Source: an uncultured Clostridia bacterium
GTDB lineage: Bacteria; Bacillota; Clostridia; TANB77; CAG-508
Length of the DNA: 42,269 nucleotides
Assembly (NCBI GenBank): GCA_947594935.1
Contig: CANQEM010000011.1
Location: 1 to 42,269 of the forward strand
Direction of reading: 5' to 3'
A model generated the notes under the pieces. That model was not told the DNA's origin. It made no database searches and saw nothing but the letters and a program-made list of their open reading frames with translations. This document shows, in pieces, positions 35,304-42,269 of this stretch (position 1 is its first letter; the number at the start of each line of letters is the position of its first letter). A program made the position numbers and the translations under genes.

Positions 35304-36913
35304 GGCAAATCTCCTTCTATTACAACAGTTGTTAAATCATCTACTCTTTCACCTGATGAAGAAATTACATTTGTTAAGATGTTGTCTGTTTTGATTGCTG
35401 ACATTAAATGTGCAATTTGTTCATATTTTGATGATTGAACTGTTAATTTTATATGTGTTGACTCTGTTGTTTCTATTTTTGCTAATTTTGCACCATTTGT
35501 TGGCATTACGTTCATTAACTGATTTAATAGATTTGGGAACGCTCCTTTTACTTTGTTGTTTTCATCTACACGTCTGCTTATTTCGTCTAAGTTTTTGATT
35601 TTTGTAATGTAGTTGTTTTTCATTTCTTTAATCTGATTATCGTCATCCGATACTGTTGCGATTTGCTTTTTCGAGTTTGCTATTGATGCTTCTACTTCTG
35701 CCGTTTTTGTTTCAAAGCCTTTTTTCAAAACAATTGAAAAACATCCATATACAACTAGTAAAATTATGAAGCCAGCCAAGGCATTTAATAGTCGCTTTTC
35801 TGCTCTATCAAGTGGTTCTCCAAAGTCATTTTTTAAGAATTTATTTTTTCCTGTTGCTTCGTCTTTTGCACCAATTTCTATTTTTAAGAAGTCTTTTAAT
35901 TTGTTTTCTACACTGCTGTATTTGAAGTTCATTCCTGCGACGCCTTCGCCAAGCCCCATGTTTGCTATTGCTATTGCTGAGTTAACTTCTATATAGTCTT
36001 TGATGTTTATGTCTGGTGTAATTCTTATAAAGTTTGGTTTTAAGATTTCGCATGTTACGTTTTCTAAATATTCTTGGAAGTATAAGTCTATGTTGTTTAT
36101 TAAACTTGCTGTTCCTGTGATATATACATTTTCAATTTTCTCTAAGCTTTCGTTTATTGCTTTTTGTACTTGTCCTACTATTGGGTATAGAACCGGCATG
36201 ATTTCTTCTAGGTATCCTGTTTCTTCTTCTGTTAGTTCTTTACCTTCTGATGTGTAGATTGTTGTTTCTTTACACATTTCATAAGCTTTTGCATAAGAGT
36301 TTTCTTTTAAGTTGATTTTGCTTAGGAAGTCTGCTGTTCCTTGTTCTAGAACTTTTACATCATGAACTTTTCTGTTTATAATTGTTGTGATTGATGTGTT
36401 TTCTTCTATGTTTACAACTATTGAGTTTTGTTGTAGTAGTGCGTCAGATAATGTAGCAATTGCTAATGGCAACGGGAATGCGCCTGTTAGTTTGTATTTT
36501 TCAAATAGTTGCAATCTTTTGTTTAATTCAACTTTATTGTCATGTACAAAAATAACTTTTAGCTTTTGTGTGTCCTCTAAATCTTCTGTTACTGCATATC
36601 TTGTTTCAAAAGCTGTTGGGCTGAAACCTTTTTCTGCACAGTATGATTCAAATTCAGTTCTTATGGCTTTATCTAAATCGCCTCTGCTAAGCAAAGAAAA
36701 CATGTCAAAGTATTGGTAGTTTTCTTGTGATAGATTTATGCAGATTGGAATTTTGTAGCTGTAAGTTTCCTCAATTATTTGTTTAATTCCATCTTCAATT
36801 CTGTCATAGAATTTTATACCAAAAGCTTCGACTTTTTTGTCGTCTTTGTCTTTTGTTACTTTTGCATACTTGATTAAATTATTTTCAATATATAATCCTA
36901 AACAACTTGCCAT
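35300..36913 (-). CDS. PilM-PilN fusion protein
   Basis: 537 residues in one frame. Residues 1 to about 335 look like the actin-like PilM ATPase (start CLGLYIENNLIKYA, phosphate-loop-like VVNIEENTSITTII around 166-179, YITGTASLI at 264-272). After a linker a single membrane helix (about 377-396) leads to a coiled coil and a PilN-type domain (about 400-537). PilM and PilN are usually separate, with PilN's cytosolic tail bound in PilM; here they are covalently joined. First gene of the pil operon, ATG after AAGGAG, with about 100 bases of leader. Confidence 0.85.
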   Translation of the reverse strand: MASCLGLYIENNLIKYAKVTKDKDDKKVEAFGIKFYDRIEDGIKQIIEETYSYKIPICINLSQENYQYFDMFSLLSRGDLDKAIRTEFESYCAEKGFSPTAFETRYAVTEDLEDTQKLKVIFVHDNKVELNKRLQLFEKYKLTGAFPLPLAIATLSDALLQQNSIVVNIEENTSITTIINRKVHDVKVLEQGTADFLSKINLKENSYAKAYEMCKETTIYTSEGKELTEEETGYLEEIMPVLYPIVGQVQKAINESLEKIENVYITGTASLINNIDLYFQEYLENVTCEILKPNFIRITPDINIKDYIEVNSAIAIANMGLGEGVAGMNFKYSSVENKLKDFLKIEIGAKDEATGKNKFLKNDFGEPLDRAEKRLLNALAGFIILLVVYGCFSIVLKKGFETKTAEVEASIANSKKQIATVSDDDNQIKEMKNNYITKIKNLDEISRRVDENNKVKGAFPNLLNQLMNVMPTNGAKLAKIETTESTHIKLTVQSSKYEQIAHLMSAIKTDNILTNVISSSGERVDDLTTVVIEGDLP

Positions 36914-37016
36914 TTTTTGCTCCTTATCTTTATATACATATAATTTGCAACTTAATAAAAAACATACTTGTTTTTATTTTCTTCTTGATGAAATATATTC
37001 TATTTTTTATATATAT

Positions 37017-37044
37017 ATTTTATCGTTTCTTATTAAAAAGTCAA
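37017..37044 (-). promoter_or_regulatory. Promoter of the type IV pilus operon
   Basis: Minus strand TTGACT (37039-37044), 16 bp, TAAAAT (37017-37022). Four TGTAAT copies lie upstream at 37060-37087. Confidence 0.62.
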
Positions 37045-37059
37045 CTACTTTAATTAAAA

Positions 37060-37087
37060 TGTAATGTAATTGTAATATTAGTGTAAT
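37060..37087 (+). repeat. Four TGTAAT repeats upstream of the pil promoter
   Basis: TGTAAT occurs at 37060, 37065, 37071 and 37082 (plus strand), reading as ATTACA toward the pilus operon. They lie about 15-45 bases upstream of its -35, just beyond the rsmB stop. Confidence 0.5.
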
Positions 37088-37088
37088 A

Positions 37089-38417
37089 TTAAACTCGTTT
37101 TAACTTGCAAATAAAAAAGCCGTCTTGGTTTTCATTAGGCAGTATTTCAAGCATTTGTAAATTTTTTGTGAATTTTTTTTCGTTAGAAATTTCTTCTATT
37201 TTAAAGTCTTTATTTTTCTCCAAAAATTTTTTAATTATTTCTTGGTTTTCTTCTTTTAAAATACTGCAAGTTGAGTAAATTAGCGTTCCGCCAGGTTTTA
37301 AATATTTTGAACATGTTTCTAAAATTTGTTCTTGGGTTTTTGTAATTTCTTTTATTTTTTCTTGATTTTTTTGCCATTTTATATCTGGCTTTCTTTTGAT
37401 TACCCCTATCCCTAAGCATGGAACGTCTAACAAAATTTTGTCAAATTTTTGATAATTTTCTTCATAATATATTGTTGCATCTTTTTCTTTTGTGTCGATT
37501 ATTGTAATTCCGAGCCTCTTTGCATTTTCTGCTACAAGCTTTGTTCTGTGTTCATGAATATCCCAAGCTTCTATTTTGCCCATATTTTCCATTAGTTCTG
37601 CTAAATATGTAGTTTTGCCACCTGGTGCACTACATGCGTCTAAGATTGTTTCTCCTTTTTTTGGTTCTAAATAAAAAGCTGATAAACCAGCTGATATGTC
37701 TTGCACGGTCAAATAGCCTTTTTTGAAGGGTTCTAGCTGTTCTATGTTTCTATTTCCTTCTATTATATAGAAGTCTGAATTTATTTCACTATTTTTAAAA
37801 TTGATTTCGTTTTTTGAAAGTTCATTTTCAAATTCTTCTTTGTCAAGTTTTAAGTTGTTTCTCCTGACTGTTAGTTTTGGCCTTTTGTTTAACTCTTGGC
37901 AAATGTTTTCTACTATATTTATATCTTGCCTTTCTTCAATTAGTTTTTTAACTAGCCACTCTGGCATTGAGTACATTTTTGAAAGTCTTTCTTCTTGGTC
38001 TTTGATGTTTTTTAGTTCTTCATAGTCGTTTTCAGTAACTTTTCGTAAAATTGCGTTTACAAAGTTACTACTAATTGCATGTCCGTAACGTTTTGCTAAA
38101 TTTACGCTTTCATTTACTGCTGCTGATTTTGGCACTCTATCTAGCCATATTATTTGATATATTCCTAGCCTTAGTGTGTTCATTATCCATGGCGAGATTT
38201 TTTTGATTTTTATTTTTGAGTATTTTTTTATTATTTCGTCTATTGTTAGTTTCCATGTTGTTACTCCGTAAACTAGCTCTGATAGAAAGCTGATGTCTCT
38301 TGAATCTAAGTTTTTATTTGTTTCTAATGCTTGTTTTATTGCTAGGTTTGAATATGCAGTTTCTTTTTCTATTTTATATAAAATTTTTAGTGCTGTTTCT
38401 CTTGTTTTATCTATCAT
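37089..38417 (-). CDS. rsmB: 16S rRNA (cytosine-967-C5)-methyltransferase RsmB
   Basis: SAM-dependent rRNA methyltransferase. 442 residues: N-terminal NusB-like domain (about 1-140) and a Rossmann methyltransferase domain with SAPGGKTTYLAEL, the catalytic motif LDVPCLGIGV (usually DVPCSG) and the second cysteine in IYSTCSIL. KRKPDIKW is typical of RsmB. Its product is cytosolic. ATG follows AGAAAGG. It is divergent from the dodecin-spoVA operon and sits directly upstream of the pil operon promoter. Confidence 0.94.
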   Translation of the reverse strand: MIDKTRETALKILYKIEKETAYSNLAIKQALETNKNLDSRDISFLSELVYGVTTWKLTIDEIIKKYSKIKIKKISPWIMNTLRLGIYQIIWLDRVPKSAAVNESVNLAKRYGHAISSNFVNAILRKVTENDYEELKNIKDQEERLSKMYSMPEWLVKKLIEERQDINIVENICQELNKRPKLTVRRNNLKLDKEEFENELSKNEINFKNSEINSDFYIIEGNRNIEQLEPFKKGYLTVQDISAGLSAFYLEPKKGETILDACSAPGGKTTYLAELMENMGKIEAWDIHEHRTKLVAENAKRLGITIIDTKEKDATIYYEENYQKFDKILLDVPCLGIGVIKRKPDIKWQKNQEKIKEITKTQEQILETCSKYLKPGGTLIYSTCSILKEENQEIIKKFLEKNKDFKIEEISNEKKFTKNLQMLEILPNENQDGFFICKLKRV

Positions 38418-38506
38418 ATTTTTAACCTTTCTGATATTTTTTACTTTTTCTATTTTTTTATGCTTTTATTTTAACATGAATTTTTAAATTTTAAAAGCAT
38501 TTATTT

Positions 38507-38535
38507 GTATAAATTTGCTTTTGTTGGAAATAATA
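38507..38535 (+). promoter_or_regulatory. Sigma-G-like promoter of the dodecin-spoVA operon
   Basis: GTATA (38507-38511) fits the sigma-G/F -35 GHATR, and AATAATA (38529-38535) fits the -10 CATnnTA except the first base, at a 17-bp spacing. A sigma-A reading of the same bases has a 20-bp spacer and is poor. Confidence 0.5.
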
Positions 38536-38560
38536 TTTTGTGAAAGGAACGTGATAAAAA

Positions 38561-38782
38561 ATGGAAATTGAAAAACATTTGATGATTACTGGTAATTCTG
38601 ATGCTTCGTGGAAAGATGCAATTGTTAAGGCTATTGAAGAAGCTTCTAAAACAATAGACTATTTGTCTACCGTAAAAATTTTAAATCAGTATGCTCGAAT
38701 TGACGGAGATAAAATTTGCGAATATTTTGTTGATTTAGATTTAAGTTTTGTTCTTGACTTGGACCGCAAAGAGGAAGATTAG
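38561..38782 (+). CDS. Dodecin family small protein
   Basis: 73 residues matching the dodecin layout: beta strand MITGNSDASW, helix KDAIVKAIEEASKTI, then two strands with EYFVDLDLSFVLDL. Dodecins form 12-subunit shells that bind flavin or related ligands. The Trp that stacks on flavin in archaeal and mycobacterial dodecins is Thr in my alignment (YLSTVKIL), so flavin binding is uncertain. ATG follows GAAAGGAACG with a 12-base spacer. Its stop overlaps the spoVAC ribosome binding site AGGAGG (38781-38786), so the two are translationally linked. Confidence 0.8.
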   Translation: MEIEKHLMITGNSDASWKDAIVKAIEEASKTIDYLSTVKILNQYARIDGDKICEYFVDLDLSFVLDLDRKEED

Positions 38783-38795
38783 GAGGTGCTTTTTA

Positions 38796-39251
38796 ATGGA
38801 TAACAAACAAAAATATCAACAATATGTTGATAAAAAGTCCCCTAATTCTCCAATTTTAAAGAATTGCTTTTTTGCTTTTGTTATTGGTGGTTTGATTTGT
38901 ACAATTGGGCAAGTTATTGCAAATATTTGCAAATGGCGTGGCTGTGACACTGCAACTTCTGGCACTATTGTTTCTATAATTTTAATTGGTATTTCGGCTT
39001 TTCTAACTGGTCTGAATATTTTTAATAAAATAGGTAAAATTGCAGGTGCTGGGTCACTTGTTCCTATTACTGGGTTTGCTAATTCTATTGTTTCACCTGC
39101 GATGGAGTATAAATCAGAAGGCTATGTGATGGGAGTTGGCGGTAAGATGTTTACTGTTTCTGGTCCTGTTCTAGTTTTTGGTATTTCCGCTTCTATTTTA
39201 GTTGGTCTTGTTTTTTTAATTTTTAATACTCAGAGTATAACTCTTGTTTAA
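38796..39251 (+). CDS. spoVAC: Stage V sporulation protein AC
   Basis: Membrane subunit of the SpoVA channel that moves dipicolinic acid into the forespore and out during germination; in B. subtilis SpoVAC is mechanosensitive. 151 residues with about four hydrophobic helices; SpoVA family motifs are FVIGGLICTIGQ, GAGSLVPITGFANS and MEYKSEGYVMGVGGKMF. The ATG at 38796 follows AGGAGG by 9 bases; a longer frame from 38748 reads through the dodecin end and is rejected. Confidence 0.95.
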   Translation: MDNKQKYQQYVDKKSPNSPILKNCFFAFVIGGLICTIGQVIANICKWRGCDTATSGTIVSIILIGISAFLTGLNIFNKIGKIAGAGSLVPITGFANSIVSPAMEYKSEGYVMGVGGKMFTVSGPVLVFGISASILVGLVFLIFNTQSITLV

Positions 39252-39269
39252 TAGATTGGAGATGATTTT

Positions 39270-40271
39270 TTGAAAAAGTTAGGTTCGCAAACTATTCAGT
39301 TTGATTCCCCTCCTACTATTTTGGAGTGTGCAAGTATTGTTGGTCCAAAAGAGGCGCAAGGTCCTCTTGCAAAGTATTTTGACAAAACTTTGGATGATGA
39401 GTTTTGGGGAGAGAAAACTTGGGAAAAGGCTGAGAGTAAGATTATAAAAGAAACTGTAAATACTGTTATTAGCAAGTCTGGTGTTCCGTTAAATCAAGTT
39501 GATTGCTGTTTTGCTGGTGATTTGCTAAACCAATGTATTTCTTCTAGTTTTGGGCTTCGTGAATTAAATATTCCTTTTTTCGGAATTTTTGGTGCTTGTT
39601 CTACTTTTGTAGAGGCTTTGACACTCGGTAGTATCTGCGCAGAAAGTTTTGCAAATAATGTTCTTTGTGCTACTTCTAGCCATTTTTGCAGTGCTGAAAA
39701 GCAATTTCGTTTTCCTCTTGAATTAGGTAACCAAAGACCACCAACTTCACAGTGGACTGTAACTGGTTCTGGTGCTGCTCTTTTAACAAAGTCTGGTAGT
39801 GGTCCTTTTGTAACTACTGTTACTCCTGGCAAGATTGTTGATATGGGTATTAAAGATGCAAATAACATGGGTGCTGCAATGGCTCCAGCTTTTGTTAACA
39901 CTGTGATTGCTCATTTTACAGACACTGGTAGAAGTCCTAATTATTATGATGCAATTATTAGTGGAGATTTAGGTCATATTGGTAAAGATATTGCAGTTGA
40001 TATTTTCCGTTCACAGGGTTATAATGTGAAATCTAATTATAATGATTGTGGTATTTTGATTTTTGATAAGAAAAGTCAAGATACTCATTCTGGCGGAAGT
40101 GGTTGTGGGTGCTGTGCTAGTGTGTTTTCTGGATATTTGTTTAAGGAATTAAAAGAGCATAAGCTTAAAAAGATTTTGCTTGTTGCAACTGGTGCTTTGA
40201 TGAATTCGATGAGTGCGCAACAGGGCGAGACTATTCCTTCAATTGCTCATGCTATTAGTATTGAAGTTTAA
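39270..40271 (+). CDS. spoVAD: Stage V sporulation protein AD
   Basis: Soluble thiolase-fold SpoVA protein that binds dipicolinic acid. 333 residues. Landmarks are FDSPPTILECASIVGPKE near the start, FFGIFGACSTFVEAL and the C-terminal SGGSGCGCCASVFSGY. It starts with TTG at 39270, 8 bases after GGAG; no ATG or GTG fits better, and the N-terminus MKKLGSQTIQF matches the family. It lies between spoVAC and spoVAEB as in other Firmicutes. Confidence 0.95.
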   Translation: MKKLGSQTIQFDSPPTILECASIVGPKEAQGPLAKYFDKTLDDEFWGEKTWEKAESKIIKETVNTVISKSGVPLNQVDCCFAGDLLNQCISSSFGLRELNIPFFGIFGACSTFVEALTLGSICAESFANNVLCATSSHFCSAEKQFRFPLELGNQRPPTSQWTVTGSGAALLTKSGSGPFVTTVTPGKIVDMGIKDANNMGAAMAPAFVNTVIAHFTDTGRSPNYYDAIISGDLGHIGKDIAVDIFRSQGYNVKSNYNDCGILIFDKKSQDTHSGGSGCGCCASVFSGYLFKELKEHKLKKILLVATGALMNSMSAQQGETIPSIAHAISIEV

Positions 40272-40291
40272 GATGAGAGGAGATATTTGAA

Positions 40292-40684
40292 ATGGAATTT
40301 GATTTGGCTCAGATTTTTGACCCGATGTCGCTTTTGAAGTGTTTTATTGTTGGTGGTCTTATCTGTGTTATTGGGCAAATTTTAATTGATAAAACTAAAT
40401 TGACACCTGCAAGAATTTTGGTTATTTTTGTTACTACTGGTGCTGTTCTTGGTGGCTTGGGTGTGTATCAATATATTGTTGATTTTGCTGGTTCTGGTGC
40501 TACTGTGCCTTTGACTGGTTTTGGCTATAATCTGGCAAAAGGTGCTATTGAGGGTGCTAGGCAGTCTGGGCTTATTGGTGTGTTTACTGGTGGCGTAAAG
40601 GCTTGTGCTGGTGGTATTGCGGCTGCGGTATTTTTTGGGTATATTGCTTCACTAATTTCTAAGCCAAAGATGAAAAAGCAGTAA
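40292..40684 (+). CDS. spoVAE: Stage V sporulation protein AE (SpoVAEB)
   Basis: 130-residue membrane protein of the SpoVAC/SpoVAE family, with FIVGGLICVIGQILID at 18-33 and GSGATVPLTGFGYNLAKGAI, the same core motif as SpoVAC. About four membrane helices. The order spoVAC-spoVAD-spoVAEB is the minimal set kept in clostridia, which lack spoVAA, AB and EA. ATG follows GAGAGGAG. Ends at a strong terminator shared with rplT. Confidence 0.94.
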   Translation: MEFDLAQIFDPMSLLKCFIVGGLICVIGQILIDKTKLTPARILVIFVTTGAVLGGLGVYQYIVDFAGSGATVPLTGFGYNLAKGAIEGARQSGLIGVFTGGVKACAGGIAAAVFFGYIASLISKPKMKKQ

Positions 40685-40689
40685 AAAAA

Positions 40690-40720
40690 CATAGTGCTAA
40701 TTTTGCACTATGCTTTTTTT
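40690..40720. terminator. Bidirectional terminator of spoVAE and rplT
   Basis: CATAGTGC (40690-40697) pairs with GCACTATG (40705-40712), then CTTTTTTT on plus and TTTTTTTAC on minus. The rplT stop (40708-40710) is inside the stem. Confidence 0.88.
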
Positions 40721-41058
40721 GATACTTCTGCAAGTTCTGTAAATGCTTTTGGATCAGATACTGCTAATTCTGCAAGCATTTTTCTGTTTATTGTGACATT
40801 TGCTTTTTTAAGACCTGCTATCATTTTGCTGTATGTTGTTCCGTTCATTCTAGCTCCTGCGTTTATTCTAGCTATCCATAATTTTCTAAAATTACTCTTT
40901 TTATCTTTTCTTCCTACATACGCATAAGATAATGATTTTAGAACTGCTTGGTTTGCGTTTCTAAAACGATAATGTTTTGCTCCATAATATCCTTTTGCTT
41001 GTTTTAATATTTTTTTATGTCTTGCTCTTGTTGTTCTAGCTGTTTTTACTCTTGCCAT
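40708..41058 (-). CDS. rplT: 50S ribosomal protein L20
   Basis: 116 residues with the family start [20 protein letters not shown], rich in Lys and Arg for binding 23S rRNA; needed early in 50S assembly. In Firmicutes L20 also represses its own operon by binding the infC leader, and such a leader is present upstream (41855-41965). It is the last gene of infC-rpmI-rplT, 29 bases after rpmI. Confidence 0.97.
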   Translation of the reverse strand: MARVKTARTTRARHKKILKQAKGYYGAKHYRFRNANQAVLKSLSYAYVGRKDKKSNFRKLWIARINAGARMNGTTYSKMIAGLKKANVTINRKMLAELAVSDPKAFTELAEVSKKA

Positions 41059-41087
41059 TTTTTATTTCATCCCTTTCTTAAATTCGA

Positions 41088-41291
41088 TTAACCACCATAA
41101 GGTAATAGTTTTTTGATTGTTTTTTCACATGATTTATCAGCATAAGCATTTTGAATTTTTCCTGATTTTCTTTGTCTGCTTGTTTTATTTGCTAATAAAT
41201 GTCTTCTATTTGCTTTTGTTCTTTTAACTTTTCCTGTTGCTGTTAAGCCATATCTTTTGCTTGCAGCTTTGTTTGTTTTTAATTTTGCCAT
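41088..41291 (-). CDS. rpmI: 50S ribosomal protein L35
   Basis: 67 residues, start MAKLKTNKAASKRYGLTATG, basic throughout, ending KLLPYGG. Middle gene of infC-rpmI-rplT. ATG follows AAAGGAAGG. Confidence 0.96.
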   Translation of the reverse strand: MAKLKTNKAASKRYGLTATGKVKRTKANRRHLLANKTSRQRKSGKIQNAYADKSCEKTIKKLLPYGG

Positions 41292-41314
41292 GATTTTTCC
41301 TTCCTTTCGTTTTA

Positions 41315-41824
41315 TTATACTTTTTTAGCTAAAATTGTGAACATGTTTCTGCCTTCAAGTTTTGGTGCTTTTTCAACTACACTAATATCTTCAAGCTCTT
41401 GGATGAATTTGTTTAATACATCTTCCCCTGCTTTGATGTTGTTGACTTCCCTTCCTCTAAATCTAAGTGTAATTCTTACTTTGTTACCTGCTTCTAAGAA
41501 TTTTCTTGCGTTTTTTGATTTAAAGCCGAAGTCGTGTTCTTCGATGTTTGGTGTGACGCGTAGTTCTTTAACTTCCAATACTTTTTGCTTTTTCTTTGCT
41601 TCTTTTTCTTTTTTTGCTTGTTCAAATTTGTATTTACCGTAGTTCATAATTTTGCAAACTACTGGTTTGCTGTTTGGTGAAACTAGTACTAAGTCCAAAT
41701 TCTTTTCTTCTGCCATTTCTAGGGCTTGCCTTGTTGGTATAACTCCTAGTTTTTCTCCGTTTTCTCCTATCAATTGAACTTCATTTTCTCTAATTTGACC
41801 ATTGATTGGTAATTCTTGTTTGAT
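41315..41824 (-). CDS. infC: Translation initiation factor IF-3, AUC start
   Basis: Keeps 30S and 50S apart and checks initiator tRNA. 169 residues from the start chosen here. The first conserved block, INGQIRENEVQLIGENGEKL, begins upstream of any ATG, GTG or TTG that would give a full protein; a TTG in frame at 41773 would cut into this block. In the same frame ATC at 41822-41824 lies 9 bases after GGAGG, and no other start is near. infC uses rare AUU/AUC/AUA starts in many bacteria, allowing IF-3 to limit its own translation. The C-terminal domain with FRGREVNNIKAGE is complete. Confidence 0.92.
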   Translation of the reverse strand: MKQELPINGQIRENEVQLIGENGEKLGVIPTRQALEMAEEKNLDLVLVSPNSKPVVCKIMNYGKYKFEQAKKEKEAKKKQKVLEVKELRVTPNIEEHDFGFKSKNARKFLEAGNKVRITLRFRGREVNNIKAGEDVLNKFIQELEDISVVEKAPKLEGRNMFTILAKKV

Positions 41825-41854
41825 TGTTAAACACCTCCAAAATAAAAAAATTGA

Positions 41855-41965
41855 CTATGTTACAAGCCAATCTATCAAACTAGTAAAAGAATACTTTAAT
41901 AAATCTTTTTTAACCTTTTTCCTGTGGATAAGGTGAGAAGTTTGATGCCTTCTTCTTGTAACGAA
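41855..41965 (-). ncRNA. L20-type autoregulatory leader of infC-rpmI-rplT
   Basis: In the minus-strand leader two long-range helices nest: GTTACAAG (41955-41962) with CTTGTAAC (41859-41866), and ATCAAACT (41939-41946) with AGTTTGAT (41874-41881). A small inner ACCTT/AAGGT pairing is possible. The AAGGCATCAAACTTCTCACC segment is typical of the Firmicute L20 leader (Rfam L20_leader). It lies between the infC promoter and start. Confidence 0.8.
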
Positions 41966-41969
41966 TAAT

Positions 41970-41997
41970 ATTATATCACATATTTTTTATTTGTCAA
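41970..41997 (-). promoter_or_regulatory. Promoter of infC-rpmI-rplT
   Basis: Minus strand TTGACA (41992-41997), 16 bp, TATAAT (41970-41975) with extended TGA. The -35 lies in the last codons of the upstream hydrolase gene. Confidence 0.8.
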
Positions 41998-42229
41998 TAT
42001 TTTTAATCAAATTTGTTAAATCTTTGGTGGCTTTTTGTGATATTTCATTATTTTCGTCTATCATCCATATATGGCTTGCGCCTTCATATTCCTTTATTTC
42101 AATATTTTCTGCCCTACTTTTTAGCAGATGAACATCTGGGTTTAAAATGTCATTTGTGCCAGTAAAAATTGTTACATTTTTTAAGTTTTCAACCCTAGTT
42201 TGACACCTAATTAAATAAATATGATTTTG
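41987..42229 (-). CDS. Alpha/beta hydrolase, C-terminal fragment
   Basis: Only the last 80 or so codons are present. The fragment shows VTIFTGTNDILNPD (catalytic Asp region) and EYEGASHIW (catalytic His), typical of the hydrolase/acetyl-esterase C-terminus. It ends at TAA 41987-41989. Going upstream, similarity seems to fade beyond about 42190, and an in-frame TAG occurs at 42230-42232. Either the gene is interrupted here (perhaps by a mobile element) or the assembly changes sequence at its edge. The substrate is unknown. Confidence 0.65.
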   Translation of the reverse strand, partial: QNHIYLIRCQTRVENLKNVTIFTGTNDILNPDVHLLKSRAENIEIKEYEGASHIWMIDENNEISQKATKDLTNLIKNIDK

Positions 42230-42269
42230 CTAGAGCCTGAGCCAACTTAAATACAGGCTAAAATTTTTG
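42190..42269. other. Right edge, non-coding or foreign sequence
   Basis: The last 80 bases do not continue the hydrolase frame in a recognisable way. They hold a hexamer inverted repeat AGCCTG/CAGGCT (minus strand). This may be the end of a repeat or insertion sequence at a contig border, but I do not recognise an element. Confidence 0.3.

Noticed and set aside
38460..38500. 9-bp inverted repeat ATGCTTTTA/TAAAAGCAT before the dodecin gene as a terminator
   Set aside because: It lies between divergent genes, where no transcript should end, has a 23-base AT-rich loop and could be chance.
1..42269. CRISPR array, prophage or toxin-antitoxin island
   Set aside because: No regularly spaced repeats, integrase, phage structural genes or transposase were seen; the Fic gene lacks a separate antitoxin.

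Overview
This AT-rich window looks like a chromosomal contig from a spore-forming, probably monoderm, uncultured Clostridia-type Firmicute (Bacillota). The signs are an spoVA operon, meso-DAP lysine synthesis through DapL and DapF, a prpC-pknB-rsgA-rpe locus, ftsEX followed by PcsB/CwlO-like hydrolases, an infC-rpmI-rplT operon with an L20-type leader, strong Shine-Dalgarno sequences and sigma-A promoters. Almost all genes are housekeeping genes on the minus strand. I saw no phage, integrase, complete insertion sequence or CRISPR array.

Layout. 0.2-1.6 kb: rlmD, divergent from a tRNA-Leu(UAG). 2.1-4.8 kb: dapF-dapL plus two small membrane-anchored proteins. 4.8-13.4 kb: a long co-directional run lysS-fic-purH-M50 protease-tsaD-phosphoesterase-recG. 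13.5 kb: tsaC/ywlC on the plus strand, the second t6A gene here with tsaD. 14.1-18.4 kb: prpC-pknB-rsgA-rpe; pknB carries an apparent one-base frameshift in its glycine-rich loop. 18.5 kb: deoD (plus). 19.3-21.6 kb: ctpA-pgsA and greA. 21.8-26.9 kb: a transketolase C-terminal subunit, ftsE, ftsX and two tandem coiled-coil/M23 hydrolases. 26.9-36.9 kb: an 11-gene type IV pilus operon. 37.1-38.4 kb: rsmB. 38.6-40.7 kb: dodecin-spoVAC-spoVAD-spoVAE on the plus strand behind a sigma-G-like promoter. 40.7-42 kb: infC-rpmI-rplT. The right edge holds the 3' end of an alpha/beta hydrolase gene.

The most unusual part is the type IV pilus operon. In transcription order it is a PilM-PilN fusion, PilO-like, a PilP-like protein with a low-complexity tail, two near-identical-N-terminus pilins, a prepilin peptidase lacking the second catalytic aspartate (no GxGD), two pseudopilins, PilB, PilT and PilC. 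Other points of interest are the dodecin gene coupled to spoVA, an AUC start on infC, a Fic protein with a degenerate VbhA-like N-terminus inside a housekeeping run, and three convergent gene pairs whose bidirectional terminators reach into stop codons.

All assignments come from reading the sequence and from remembered family motifs. No database search was run.
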